Source: Polymyxa betae
Taxonomy: Eukaryota > Endomyxa > Phytomyxea > Plasmodiophorida > Plasmodiophoridae
Direction: 5' to 3'
NCBI GenBank assembly: GCA_003693705.1
Contig: RBZT01000563.1
Coordinates: 1 to 64,000 of the forward strand
DNA length: 64,000 nucleotides
The notes under the pieces are model-generated. The model searched no databases and had not been told where the DNA came from. It worked only from the letters and a program-made list of their open reading frames with translations. Positions 20,265 through 36,895 of this stretch are shown here, piece by piece; the first letter of the stretch is position 1, and each line of letters starts with the position of its first letter. Position numbers and translations under genes: made by a program.

Positions 20265-20717
20265 AGGGAAGGTGCAGATAAATGAATGATTAAAGAGATA
20301 ATGATATCTGGGAGAGAATCAGGAGTATAGTTGAGAGTCCAGATAGATGGTGGTGTATAGAGATATTTCAATAGCTGGACCAGATAGAGATTGGACAATG
20401 AGACACGAGATCAAGCTTAACGAGGAAGATCAAGATGTATGCGCTCTAACTACTGTCTAATAAAAGGAGTTAGGAGAAGGTCGCGCCACTGACTACGGCT
20501 CTTATTATTTTATTGCCACATGCTTCATTTTATATATCAACTGTACATACGTCAATCAAGCTGTATTCGTCTTTCGATATCAACCACGTTAGTAAGGGAT
20601 GTTTATTCCAGATGTTCCTCTTCGGCGATCTTATTGAGAATGGATTGGTTTAAGCAACGCTCAGTATCCGTCCTAGCAGTGGTTAGCTTCATTACGCCTT
20701 GTTATTTTGAATCTCTC

Positions 20718-22261
20718 TTACATTTCAACTTTTTGCAGTAGAAGTTTTTCCTCAAATTCTTTAATTTGCTGCTGAAGCTCTTCCTGCAATCGACGTTTTT
20801 CTTGGTTCGCATGTGCTGCGGCTAATTCAGCTCGTTCTCGATCATGTCTTGCGATTTCCATCAATTTTTTTTTGGACGCAAATTCTGCCTGTTCATATAC
20901 AGTGAATGCCCCATATCGGTTTGAGTTTCATAATTTTACTTGTTTCGCTGCCGCTTTACGCCTGATCTTGTCTTGGATTTGCTGCAATAGCTTCGCTTGA
21001 TTATCATCAAGTGCCTTCTGTCGCATATCGGCTTCATTTTTGTCACGATTGGTTTGCATCTCAGCGATTAGTTGCTGATCACGTGCAATACGTTCTTCCT
21101 CCTTTCGAACAATCTCTTCGCGATGTTTTTTGATAGTTTCATATCCCGCATCATGCTGACGCTGCTTTTCGTGGCGATTTTCTAATTCTTTCAATCGTTC
21201 CTGCTCTTGTTTGTCCAACAAATCTTCATACATTTTCTGCAAACGCTTGTTATCTTGTAGCTCCTTTTCTGCTAATGCACGTTTTGCTTCTCTTTCGCGG
21301 TTGTTTTCCAGGATTAGTTCCCATTGAAGTTTGCGATTCTCCTCTTTTTTTGCGACTGAATATGCTTTGTCTGCTTCTAGTTTTCTTCTAAGGTTTTCGG
21401 CTGCTCTTTTTTGCATCTCCTTCGTTTCATTTAGTTCTCGCCTTCGGTGTCCTTCTCGCTCTTTGATTTGCTGAATTCTGCTATTTTTTAGTTCGTCCAT
21501 TTTTCTGTGATAATCAGCCGCGAGTTCCTTGTTCTGTTGATTCAGCTGTTGCTGTTGCTTTCTTCTTTCATTGACTTCGTGCTCTTCAGCCAAAAGAGCT
21601 TGATGTTCGGTTTCTTTGTGTTGTTTCATTTGCTGGATCAAACTCTCTCTATATCGTTCTTTGGCTTCTTCACGTTCATGATGGAGGTTTTTCATCATTT
21701 TTTCAAACTGACGTTGTTCGTAATGAATAATGGAACCCCAGTTAAGATCCTTCCTAGATCTGGGTGTTGTTATATCTGGTATTGGCGTTTTGTGAAGTAG
21801 ATCTCCCCATTGCTGTTTTTTCATATCCTCCATCACTTTCTTCTCAAAGTCTTTATCCGAAATCTGGTTGATATTTTGATGCTGTTTCTTGGGTTCGGCA
21901 TAATTTTGCTGACTTTCGATTCGCGCTGTGGTGGCTCCCATTTCATGAGACTGTGGCAAATCTTGATGCTGCATTAGAGTGGATTTTGCTCTGGAAATCG
22001 TTGGAGGCGGCTGATCTTTTTTCTGCTGGTGACGAGAGATCTTGGCTGCTAATGTGTTATCTTTCTCAGCCTCCAGATACAACCGAGCTAAATGTCTACG
22101 TGCTTTGCGTGTTAGATGACCATTGCTGTACAAAGCAGCTGCACCAGTCATGGTTTGTCTCAATAGCGAATGGAATATCTTGCTGCCATGAGCCTCCTGA
22201 CAAATATCTCTAGCGATATCAAAACCAGGCACACTTGTTCGGCTTCCCCCTGATTACCCAT
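20718..22261 (-). CDS. Long coiled-coil protein, possibly flagellar (TPH-like)
   Basis: A protein of roughly 500 residues. The C-terminal two thirds is nearly continuous charged helix, rich in Glu, Lys, Arg and Gln with NREREAKRALAEKELQ-type heptads. This is the composition seen in trichohyalin/plectin-homology flagellar proteins such as MNS1 and CFAP53. The N-terminal 150 residues are less charged (RKARRHLARLYLEAEKDN). One intron near the 3' end (about 20882-20932) leads into a last exon ending with EEKLLLQKVEM. At the 5' end no ATG lies in frame with the long exon. Splicing ATGG (22258-22261) over a 50 nt intron ending TAGAG gives MDICQEAHGSKIF, which is the best start. Flagellar function is inferred from composition only. 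Confidence 0.7.
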
Positions 22262-22367
22262 AATTGGCAATAAGTATAGACCAAGGTGCAATATGCAATA
22301 GCAAATAACATGACAACTAGGTGTTAGTCTACATAGGTTGATATAGTTGATGTAATGCGTTCATAGA

Positions 22368-23424
22368 ATGTCGTGTATAGTGATTGATAGAACCAGTGAC
22401 TTTATTACAATTCTGTCTCAGCATCAATGTCCATATCATCGTCAGCAGCATTACTCGTTGTCCACATTCAGGGACCAGGCTAACCATATGGTCACTTGCA
22501 TGCTCCTAAGTCTTGTCTCAAAGCTAAATATGCATGCAGGCTGGCCTTCTCTTTGAAAAGGGGCGCCTCATCAAACAGCAACGCTCAGCCTATGTGGCTA
22601 TATCTACTTATGGAATTGGTCCTTCCATGACAGATCATGAACGTGAACAGCTCGATTATGATATGACCAGCTTTGCCAAAGCATTCGATCAAAACTTGAC
22701 TCTTTTGCGAACATTGATTAGTTCGTCACCGAAAGCTTCGTTAGACTGCAAAAAGCATTATGACCTGATAGTATTGTATTTATATACCAAACTGCAAGCC
22801 TTAATGGAGCAAGTTCGTGAAATGAGACTATTTCGTTCCAAACGTCTGAAACTTCGCGCTCCAACCGCTTCCTCTTCCAAGATTCAGCACCCTTCTGTAT
22901 CTGTAGTTTCAGCTAGAGCCGCGTTATTGGAGAATCAAAGTCAGATGGAAAACCCAACTCAGGACCTGAACAGGTCTGAAAATCTGCAACTATCCTCAGA
23001 GCAGATGCTAATGCTGGAGCACGAAAATGCTGCTTTATTCGCTGAGCTTGATTCGGATATGAATGCAGTTAGAGAAGCTGAAGCAAAGTCAGACATTTAC
23101 TCTTACTATAACGAGGAACTTTCTGAACGATTCTTTTGGTAGGTTGAACGAAATTGCCGAACTATTTTCATTATTCTCCACCAAGATAGTGGAACAGCAG
23201 CAACAGATCGAAACTATTTACGACAATATTGTATGTGGCTATCAGCAACCAAAGCTCGTGCTCAGTGAGAATTTGATTAGGTGACTGGAAAGTCTAATAT
23301 GGATATGGCGTTGGATCAGTTGAGAAAATATCTTAAATCCAGTGTCAGCTTTCGATTGAATATTCTGACCATATTTGTGATAGCTAGTTTATCTCTGCTC
23401 TTCTTAGATTGGTTCCAAGACTGA
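22368..23424 (+). CDS. STX18: Syntaxin-18 / Ufe1-type ER SNARE
   Basis: Qa-SNARE for retrograde Golgi-to-ER fusion. Read from ATG 22368 with introns near 22491-22539, 23089-23143 and 23230-23281. The conserved order is visible: an N-terminal helical region (AGLLFEKGRLIKQQRSAYV), MTDHEREQLDYDMTSFAKAF, a linker, LEHENAALFAELDSDMNAVR, the SNARE core EIAELFSLFSTKIVEQQQQI with the central Gln, and then a C-terminal membrane anchor VSFRLNILTIFVIASLSLLF ending LDWFQD. The very short lumenal end LDWFQD closely parallels syntaxin-18's LDWYDS. Its ER retention would normally depend on Dsl1/NRZ tethers, none of which is identified in this window. Confidence 0.88.
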
Positions 23425-23448
23425 TTACTAACTGCAGCTCCAATAAAC

Positions 23449-24722
23449 ATGGCTATAAGGTTTGTACAACCTCCGAGCAAGTTTGTGGGAAGGACTTCCC
23501 TGATTAATGTCTTGCATCTATCACTGATTAATGCGATTCCGACTTTGGATCTCTTTCATTGCTTTTTGATGGCGCTGCTGTTGCATACAAAAGAAGATCC
23601 AGGAACCAGTGATGATCTGCTTATATTCAGTACATTGAGGTTTGATGTCTCCAGATACATCGTTCAGTTCCATGTTGATTACGTACAAAATCATCGTGAT
23701 GGTTTGAAATGCAAGCTTCGACGTCGTCGTCGTCAGGTTGATGCTCGATTGCGAAACCTGACAATCGATCAGTTCATAGCGTTCATGAAAATTGGTGATG
23801 ATTACAGACGTCGAGGGAGTCCTTTACGCTCACTTCCTGTTCTGATCAAATGCCGCTCATGCCTGCAGTCCTTAATGTCGTGCTCTTTATCCAACATTCA
23901 TTTAGCAAAACTTCACGAATCATCTGGAGATGCTATATCGGATTTCGAACTGCAGGCCATCCAAAACATGGTAGAAGGTGGCCAGCTCGAATTAGCTGTC
24001 GATGCAATCATAATGAGCAGTCAGCTGTCACTGTCATCAACACAGCAACAGACACTGAATCTATGTATTGAACGTTTAAAATCTGTCCTGCTGTATGGAA
24101 TTCACAAGCAGCTAATGTTGTCTGAAAGGAAATCACTGGATTCAGTTGCTAACGGGTTTCCAGAGTTCTTATCGAGTCTATCACTTCTAAATCAATTAGG
24201 AAAGACAACGCAGGCATTATCAGCATTCTTCGAGTTCCACACATTTATTCAAGAAAAAATATTATCCAGCATATGGACAGGTATAACGACAATTTTGTTT
24301 GGAGAGGTTAAACTAAACCATATTATGTACAGCTAAGACTGATAGCTTAACATGCGCTATTAAAACTGTTTCATGTTGCACTAATGGCATTCTTTCAGCA
24401 TTACAGCAGTTTAAACAATTATTTTCCGATATTTTTCCTTTGACGAAATTCACTGTTTGGACAACCTCACAGGTACGTACAGGCTATCGATACAGAACGG
24501 AAACAAACAAATTGATGCTTGCAGATGACGGTATTATCTGCTGCAACTGCTGAATTTTTATCACATTGCAGTAATAACGAACATATTCAGGCGGTTTCCG
24601 ATCTTCAACACCGGTTACAGCCATTGGCTAAATCGGGCTTCAACTTCTGGTTTTTATTTGAAAAGGCCTTAAGTATGAACAGAAGGAAGAAGATTCAAAA
24701 TCGTCAGTACGACGCAGCATAA
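23449..24722 (+). CDS. Probable exocyst subunit Exo84 C-terminal-like protein (tentative)
   Basis: Read with introns at about 24281-24333 and 24473-24523, the protein is about 390 residues and largely helical. The central part has ELAVDAIIMSSQL, LCIERLKSVLLYGIHKQLM and LLNQLGKTTQALSAFFEF. The last one resembles the Exo84 C-terminal CorEx region where LGR..A...FL is conserved. The C-terminal exon MTVLSAATAEFLSHC...GFNFWFLFEKAL is also compatible with that. A very basic patch (KCKLRRRRRQVDARLR) lies near residue 90. A COG or Vps51 subunit is an alternative from the same helical-bundle superfamily. It lies 24 nt after the syntaxin-18 stop, so its promoter must lie within or overlap that gene. 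Confidence 0.4.
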
Positions 24723-24770
24723 ATTTTTATCACAAATCTTCTGTTGCCATCAAAGTAGAAAATATAAATT

Positions 24771-24976
24771 AATATGCTGTTTGTCAATTGAAAATTTGAT
24801 TGAGCATCTGGCAACAGATGGATCAACATTCTTTTATAGATTGTGTTAAGATCATTCATTCAGACCTCATCAATATGCTGTTGTTTCAATTGAGAATTTG
24901 ATTGACATCTGGAAACAGATGGGTCAACATTCTTTTATAGATTGTGTTAGATCATTCATTCAGACCTCATCATTAT
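24771..24976 (+). repeat. Two-copy tandem repeat of about 102 nt
   Basis: Two adjacent, almost identical copies begin AATATGCTGT and run through TCAACATTCTTTTATAGATTGTGTTA to ATTCAGACCTCATCA. A third, truncated copy of the end (ATCATTCAGACCTCA) is found at about 25006-25022 and includes the stop codon of the E2 gene on the other strand. It fills the convergent 3' region of the Exo84-like and E2 genes. It looks like a recent local duplication of that 3' end. Confidence 0.85.
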
Positions 24977-25020
24977 GCCTCCATAGATGGGTTTTTTAAT
25001 ACTGATCAATCATTCAGACC

Positions 25021-30562
<5,542 letters not shown>

Positions 30563-30757
30563 AGAAATCATTGTAGAAACCGAATTTTATTGAATTGAAT
30601 CTGCCAATAAATGTCATTATGTCAATAGATTTCATATGCGATCAGTATATGTGGTATGTAGTATATTTCACCCAGTAGGAGAACCTAACAATGCCTCCCA
30701 AACGGGCCAACAAATAGTGCAATCCAATCAAAGATGATCTATAATATGTTTAAGAGC

Positions 30758-31140
30758 GCGTCTGGAGGCGACCATGTTTCAAAACTCCGTTGCGGCAAAA
30801 CGCCGTTTTCTCAAATAGTCGTAACGGCGTTTTGTTGAAACGGCGTTTTGATGGGCTTGGAACCTCCAGACACCCAAGACAAAACGCCGACTGCGCAGAA
30901 TCCTCAATCCTGTACGTCATGAAGGTGCGGCGACACGCAAAACGGTGTCAAAACGGAGGTCGGACCTCCTTTTTGAAAACGCCGTTTCACGGAGAGAAAA
31001 CTGCGTTTTCGGATGAGGTTCCGTTTTGCCTCCAGACAGTAGTTGCAACTCAGCTTCAAAACGGCGTTTTGCCCAAAACGGAGGTGAAACGGCGTTTTGC
31101 GCCACGGAACGGCGTTTTCAGCCTGCCTCCAGACAGTAAT
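30758..31140. mobile_element. Foldback-like element made of palindromic AAACGGCGTTT units
   Basis: This block of about 380 nt contains at least seven copies of near-palindromes of the form AAAACGCCGTTTT or AAAACGGCGTTTT in both orientations, plus several half units (CAAAACGGAGGT, TTCCGTTTTGCC). It is bounded by GTCTGGAGGC on the left (about 30760) and its complement GCCTCCAGAC on the right (about 31122). The same GCCTCCAGAC also occurs internally near 30866 and 31028. Terminal inverted repeats, internal palindromes and GC content above the surroundings suggest a small non-autonomous foldback/MITE-type element. An apparently long open frame across it (30790-31377) is a consequence of the repeats and is not counted as a gene. 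Confidence 0.6.
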
Positions 31141-32976
31141 GATATTTGTTGCAATCCGAAGGTATATGCCAACGATCGCCCAATTACATTTAAAACGAGT
31201 CTTTACACGAGTTCTTATTACAAATCAGAAACGAAAGAACAGATAGAGATATCTGATACTTTTCAGTATCAAGATGCAATATCTGATTGTGGTTTAGGTT
31301 CTAAATGTCACTTGTTTGCTTTAGATACAGAATTTAAATGCCACATGCATTTGTATTTGGTTATCAAGTCTCAATGAAGATTTCAATAAGTGGTTCGTCT
31401 CACATCCAACTGTTTTGTAATCAACAGCCGTATTATCTGCTGTCCAACCTTCAAGCATCAGGAATGCAATCCCTTAGCCTGAATTTACATTGAGTTAGAA
31501 ACAGACGTAACAACCGATTATGCCACTCGATATCTCTATAATTGTCAATTGGCTTAGTTGGATATCTCATATTCATTGAAATATTCAACAAGTGCATTTG
31601 GTGTAAGAAGAATGATGCTGGAGTAAGAAGAAAGAAAATATCAGGGCAAAAGGTGTCGTTTCATTCCCGACATCTGTTACAATGAGTTGCAGTGTCTTGA
31701 GGATGACTGATATCAAGTTGGTGGATATCGTTGGAATCTAATTGCAAGACAGGCCCGAGAGATGAGAGAGATCAGAATCGTGTCCCAAATACTGACCAGA
31801 AAGAACAGAGGCACTGATAAAGCCTATGGACATTATCGATATCGGCGATGATCATCATCATAAATAGGATCTTGTCATTTGTCGAGAAAATCGAAAAATT
31901 GCAGAATGGCAATTCTGGGTCAGAATCCTGTCGTACCACGGAGTCCGCGGTCAATGCGCTGAGCAAGGTTTTAGCTCTCTTGCAGGCAGCAAGCAGGCTC
32001 CATCCAGGTGACCTATTCATAAATGTAAATTTCTTCGTTTGAATTCCAGTGTGCTTCATAATCGAAGATAAGCCATAGTGATGAAACAAAACGGTAACGA
32101 ATTGTCTTCAGGTTCATCTTGTCAAGAGCTTTCCAATGTCAATTTTAACCATAGCGTACTGGCCCACTGGTTAAGCGTATCTTACCTGAAATCGTATTTT
32201 AACCACCACGATCTTCAGATGTCGACCTCTGCTACCGATATGTCTGGCTGCTGTCATAGCATTGATCCCCAACGATCCTGAGATCAGGAAATCTCTCAGT
32301 CAAATAACAATGACACAAGAACGTCTTTCATGTGCCAAATATCACTTACATATGCCACTTCTGCGCCTTAGCCTAATGGTGGCTTATTGTCTAAGCAAGA
32401 GCGAAGACAAATTTGGGGTTTTTTACTAGCAGAAAATGATGAAGGAAAGCTGATACGAGGCTCCTCCATGACTATCCAGCTTGATCAACAAATCCTTATA
32501 TATATTAACAGATAACAGGATATCAGTTGATAGAAACTCGCATAAGCAACTGATATCCTGAAGTTTCATGGCTGAAGAGGTTGCGAACTTGATCCTGTTC
32601 ACAGCTGATACCCACAAATGTGCGTATGCTAGATACTTTCTATAACTGTGGAACAAATGTACGAGAATCGTTTCCCAGTTCCTATCTGTTTCTCATATAT
32701 GAAAGAATGACATTAATCGACGCAACAATGTTTTGGTGTCTTGTTTGAGAGCCCTACCTTAAGGTCTCGGCCATTTCACTCCCACTGTTTATAAATCCGT
32801 ACAGTATTCTTGAAGAAATATCCGAAATTACAGATTTAATGTGTCCGTTAAGAGGCCCCGGTATTTGATTTACGGATATTTCTACCAGTGTATTGTTGCG
32901 CTTGAAGAATAGTATTGCGATATCTGTTAAGACTCAATTTTTGATGAGAATTGAGATCTTTGTACAGTATTAGACA
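31141..32976. other. Gene-poor accessory stretch
   Basis: About 1.8 kb with only short frames. The first 230 nt continue in frame from the palindromic element (DRPITFKTSLYTSSYYKSET) but have no recognisable motif. A minus-strand patch at about 31850-32230 resembles an Hsp70 fragment and is listed separately. Nothing supportable was seen from 32290 to 32976 apart from the expected promoter of the DnaJ-like gene. Confidence 0.5.
31850..32230 (-). pseudogene. Possible Hsp70-family remnant
   Basis: On the minus strand the segment LLAACKRAKTLLSALTADSV resembles the Hsp70 helix region written in most members as ACERAKRTLSSST. Downstream comes LPFCNFSIFSTND, like the DFSIFISRD-type continuation. 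About 225 nt upstream a GRHLK patch sits where the DTHLGG motif would be. Two introns of the local size would make the spacing right. Stops and frame changes between these patches and the absence of the ATPase phosphate loops show that no intact chaperone is encoded. This rests on short motif similarity only. Confidence 0.3.
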
Positions 32977-34026
32977 ATGTCAGAGATACGAAATAGGTTA
33001 CATGGACGTAATCATGCATCAGCATCATCTGATCAGCAGGAGTCTTCCCAGGAGCAGCAGCCAAGATCATCGCGTTCTAGTCCCAGATCTCGACATCATC
33101 ATCATGGTCACCAACCTTCTCATGATTCCTTCTCATCAGCTGTTCTGTCTGCATTATTCCTATGTTGTATTTCAGCATGTATTCTATATTATTACTTCTC
33201 AGATAGTCAGATGTCACAGACATTCTCATCACAAGATATTCCTCAAACTGATCCAATACATAAGAAGCTACAGATCCCATTTCAAACAGCATTTACTGGA
33301 GGGACTCTATCTGTTCAACTAGTAATAATATCTCATTATTTCATTGTATATCTGATTATTTCCTCCTAGGATGGTCTAGTACGTGTATGTTCATCATGTC
33401 AAGGTACAGGTGCAGCACCTGGTTCAATACATTTCTGTACATCGTGTCAAGGAACTGGTGAACGTATTACCAGAACACAGATATTTGCTGGTGGTCCATC
33501 AATTCATATACGTCAACAATGTTCTAGATGTCAAGGTACTGGTAAGATGATTACTAAACAATGTCCTAAATGTCATGGACATCGTACTACCATTACACAA
33601 CAATATGTTGATATACCAATACATGCTGGAGCAAGATCTGGCGATCTAATTCGTATATCTGGTCTTGGCAATCATATGCCTGATCATACAATTGGTGATC
33701 TAGTATTTATATTAGAGATCCCTAAGGAATCTGCTCCATTCAAGCTACAAGATAATGACGTCATCACAACCATATCTATCAGATTACGTGATGCCTTATT
33801 AGGGTTCCGAACATCAATTCAACATGTTAATGGTGATACAATCGTTGTAGATCGTTCAGGTCTTGTAACCAGTCCTGATACAACTCTAACATATAAAGGT
33901 CGCGGATGGCCTGAATCACGTGATGGACAACAATCTACTGGTGACCTACTCATACGATTTGATATTCAATATCCATCTGTACTTTCCAGTGATAATATTG
34001 ATTTATTAAAGAGATCTCTTCAATAA
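32977..34026 (+). CDS. Membrane-anchored DnaJ-like protein without a J domain
   Basis: The C-terminal two thirds is a class I Hsp40 substrate-binding module. It has a KKLQIPFQTAFTGGTLSV strand, four zinc-centre repeats (CSSCQGTG, CTSCQGTG, CSRCQGTG and a degenerate CPKCHGHR), and the two beta-sandwich domains (GDLIRISGLGNHMP; VVDRSGLVTSPDTTLTYKGR). The N-terminal 100 residues hold no J domain and no HPD. They are a Ser/Gln/His-rich stretch (residues 10-50) followed by one hydrophobic segment AVLSALFLCCISACILYYYF (about residues 55-75). One intron (about 33322-33369) separates the two parts. The layout suggests a signal-anchored protein with the zinc-finger module on the far side, as in ER Scj1/DNAJB11. 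Without a J domain it could not stimulate Hsp70 directly. A missed upstream exon is possible, but no HPD is visible in the preceding 280 nt. Confidence 0.8.
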
Positions 34027-34059
34027 GGCTAAACATTGCGCTTCTCCTATCATTAAGGA

Positions 34060-34476
34060 ATGGAACGAGGTGGTCGACGACCAGGCCCAGGACGTCGATC
34101 ACGTCCTGGGCCGTATCCACGTCATCGTTCTGGGCCGAATCGATGGCGTCGAGGTCCACCGCCGCCGCCGCCTGGTCCAGCTCGACCGCTCTATGATGAT
34201 TCGTTCGTGGAAGATCCCTGGCGGGATTTATTACCTCCCGATGCACCTCGGCCGTATATGCAATTTCGATCGGCTAATACGATCCATGTAATGATGAAAT
34301 ATGTTGATATTGAAGCCAATCTTGATATGATTTAGAATTTATCATCACACAGTTCGGACCCCATTATATCTGATATAAATCATCTCCATGACCATATTGA
34401 TCGCCCTGCACTAAATCTCCCACCTCCTATTAATCGTACTGCACAACAATCTCCAACAGATTCACAATTTAAATAA
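34060..34476 (+). CDS. Small Arg/Gly/Pro-rich protein, unrecognised
   Basis: About 120 residues in two exons joined over an intron at 34288-34335. The N-terminus is a basic RG/RP-rich low-complexity segment (GGRRPGPGRRSRPGPYPRHR), followed by a run of six prolines. The rest contains a conserved-looking DDSFVEDPWRDLLPPDAPRPY patch and an Asn/Ser/His-rich tail. The first part is typical of RNA-binding or methylated RGG-type segments. I do not recognise the family. The gene begins 34 nt after the DnaJ-like stop codon. Confidence 0.6.
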
Positions 34477-34574
34477 ATACTAATGTAGATTATTACTGGT
34501 AATTATTATTTGCATTGGGACAATGATTTTGTATCACAGTTGATAGACAGCAAATCGGCGCAATGTAACTACGA

Positions 34575-36895
34575 TCAGCTCTCAACAATGATGGCTTCTG
34601 TATCATCTAATCCGATATCCGATATATCATCGATCGTGATAACAGCGTCGATATCGTCATCATTAATATAGGTAGGGACCTTGACATAATCGGTTGAAAC
34701 TGGTTCCGGATTACCTGGACTCTGCCTGTATGCTATCCTCAATATCTCATCGCGGATCTTATAGCGATGCGCATCAGCCACAGAACGATCGAACCATTCA
34801 GGTTCATGAGGTGAACATACATCAACCGGTGGTGATTTCATGAAATATTCGGCGAACAGCAACAAGTAGATACCGCAATCGTACGAGTTAGTCTGTTTCG
34901 GTACTTGAACATCAATGAGCTGGAAATCGGTCTCGATTTTGTACACGAATTCGGCCAGCCTCAACCTCTTATTAGGCTGTTTCAACGCTGCTGTTATATA
35001 CCTAACACAACATTAGAATTTTCAACCCGTCTGCACCGATTACGTCTCCAACTTTTTGATGATTTCGAAGGCCCGTCGTCCAGATCCACCCAGCGAGTCA
35101 TAATATAACATAACCGGCTGTCTTTGATCAGATTGCATAGTATTTGGATAGCATATAACTGCTAATGTCCAATGAAGAGATTCACAGATGGGAATCAGCC
35201 AGAAATCCTTCTGAAAAAGATCCAACTTATCAGTCCATCGTTTCACACTATCATACGACATATTTGATGTCACAAATCGCTTATAGAAGAATGAACTGAA
35301 CACATGATAATCGATCTTAGGCATCAAATCATGCAGACGAAGATGTGCCAATTTGAAATCGATGACGGTATCATTGAGAAATTCGTGTGGATCGAGCGAT
35401 TCCAGATCACCATTCGTAATTGTTACACAATCGCGTTGACGTTCTGGATATTTACAGACGACCTGTTTAGATGCCTTCTTTCTATTGATCCTCGATTCCA
35501 TATCCAATCTTGATGTCCGACATGGATATTGATCAATCAGGCCTTGACCAATAATATCCAAATGATCTGATGGACAAACAACCTCCTCAAATGCCGGCAA
35601 CTCCCAGGCCGTATTTTCCAGAGCCTGCCGCTGCGTACTGGCCCCGAAGAACATGGTAATCCAGACAGGTTCTGTTAGTCGATCTCGATATTTGTATGGT
35701 TTAGCCCATAATCCCCATTGATGATGTTCATGTACAAGAACAGATAAGAATGTGCATCCACCACCTAATCTTAGATACAGCTTTGTACTAACAATATCTG
35801 CAACTGGGATTCTCTCAATCAGATATGGGGTCAACTATATCAAACAGTTTAATAGTCGTGCTGGACCCGATCACAGACATACTGGACCTCGATAGTGAAA
35901 TTCTTCCGATTTGTATCACTTGTTAGATCTAGACGTAGACGTGATGGTCCATGACAAACAAGACGACATTTTCCAAGCCATATTTGTCCAATAGCAATAT
36001 CAGTAGAGAGACCATCCCATACAACAGCGATCTCTCTCTCTTCTATTTCATCTTCATCATCATCACTAAGTTCAACTGGATTCTCAACTGTAGATCCAGG
36101 ACGATGTCTAATAGTTGCTGGAGACGATTTCGGACGATCGCTGCTTCGCGACGTCGTTAGAGAGATGGTTCGGCGCTCAGTCACGATCGATTTCGGGAAT
36201 GATTCGGGGCCATCTGAGTTGGATTTCGTGATAATACGGGAAGGGGTCGGTGTTGTTGATTTCAATGCATAACGGTTATTTTGAGTCCATAATCGTTTAG
36301 ATGATGTCCCTGATATTGATTGTAATGCAGATGGAGCTGTCTTGTTCAGATCCAACTTTCTCTCACGACAATGTTGATGTCCAGAGACCTTGGCAGTTTT
36401 ATTCGGTGTGAATATCTCCTGCTTCCGCATTCGCTGTGTTTGTAATTGTTGTGCAATTTTAGATTTAGGCTTATAATGATCAACACCACATAGATCATGA
36501 TATTCAGCAGCAACATCGTTATTGAATCTAACAGAGCCAAATTCTTGTTTATCTTTGGCATGTGTGTTCATATTAAATGGTGCTACATGTATACCAACAG
36601 ATGATTTCTTTGGGATCGTTCTTTGATTAAATTGTACCTGTCCGATCGATGCACTCTTATATAACGGGCGGAAGTTATTATTATCCTGTCGAGTTTTATC
36701 CCTCGAGAGCATTGCTGGAAGTTCATGATCGTTGCTCCGAGATCGTTTACGCTGCTGTGTGATGATGGGCGGAAAACGAATTGACGGTGCCGATGGATTG
36801 GCCTGTAACGACGAAGTGGAAGTATTGAAGAGGATATCTTCAACCTCGATATGCGGTTGTGGTTGTTCAAATGGATCTTGTAATGATAGAGTCAT
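34575..36895 (-). CDS. SUMO-specific Ulp1/SENP6-7-type cysteine protease
   Basis: C48 peptidase that removes SUMO. The catalytic domain occupies the C-terminal half, beginning FLNDTVIDFKLAHLRLHDL. The triad residues are visible as His in SLHWTLAVICYP, Asp in LYYDSLGGSGR, and Cys in NSYDCGIYLLLFAEYF, with the oxyanion Gln just before (PKQTNSYDCG). The SFFYKRF motif and the insertion-tolerant spacing suggest the SENP6/7 (Ulp2) branch rather than Ulp1. The N-terminal 350 residues are basic and disordered, rich in Ser, Arg and Pro, with an acidic ELSDDDEDEIEEREIAVVWD patch that could be a SUMO-interaction motif. Two introns of about 45-50 nt were read near 35835-35885 and 34990-35040. The Ulp2 assignment is by layout; the protease assignment is firm. 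Confidence 0.9.

Noticed and set aside
30790-31377. 195-residue open frame
   Set aside because: It runs through the palindromic repeats; its residues are translations of the repeat unit, and the opposite strand is open as well.
32365-32440. tRNA-like segment around TAGCCTAATGGTGGCT
   Set aside because: No anticodon stem or T-arm can be formed; the downstream part is a run of T residues.
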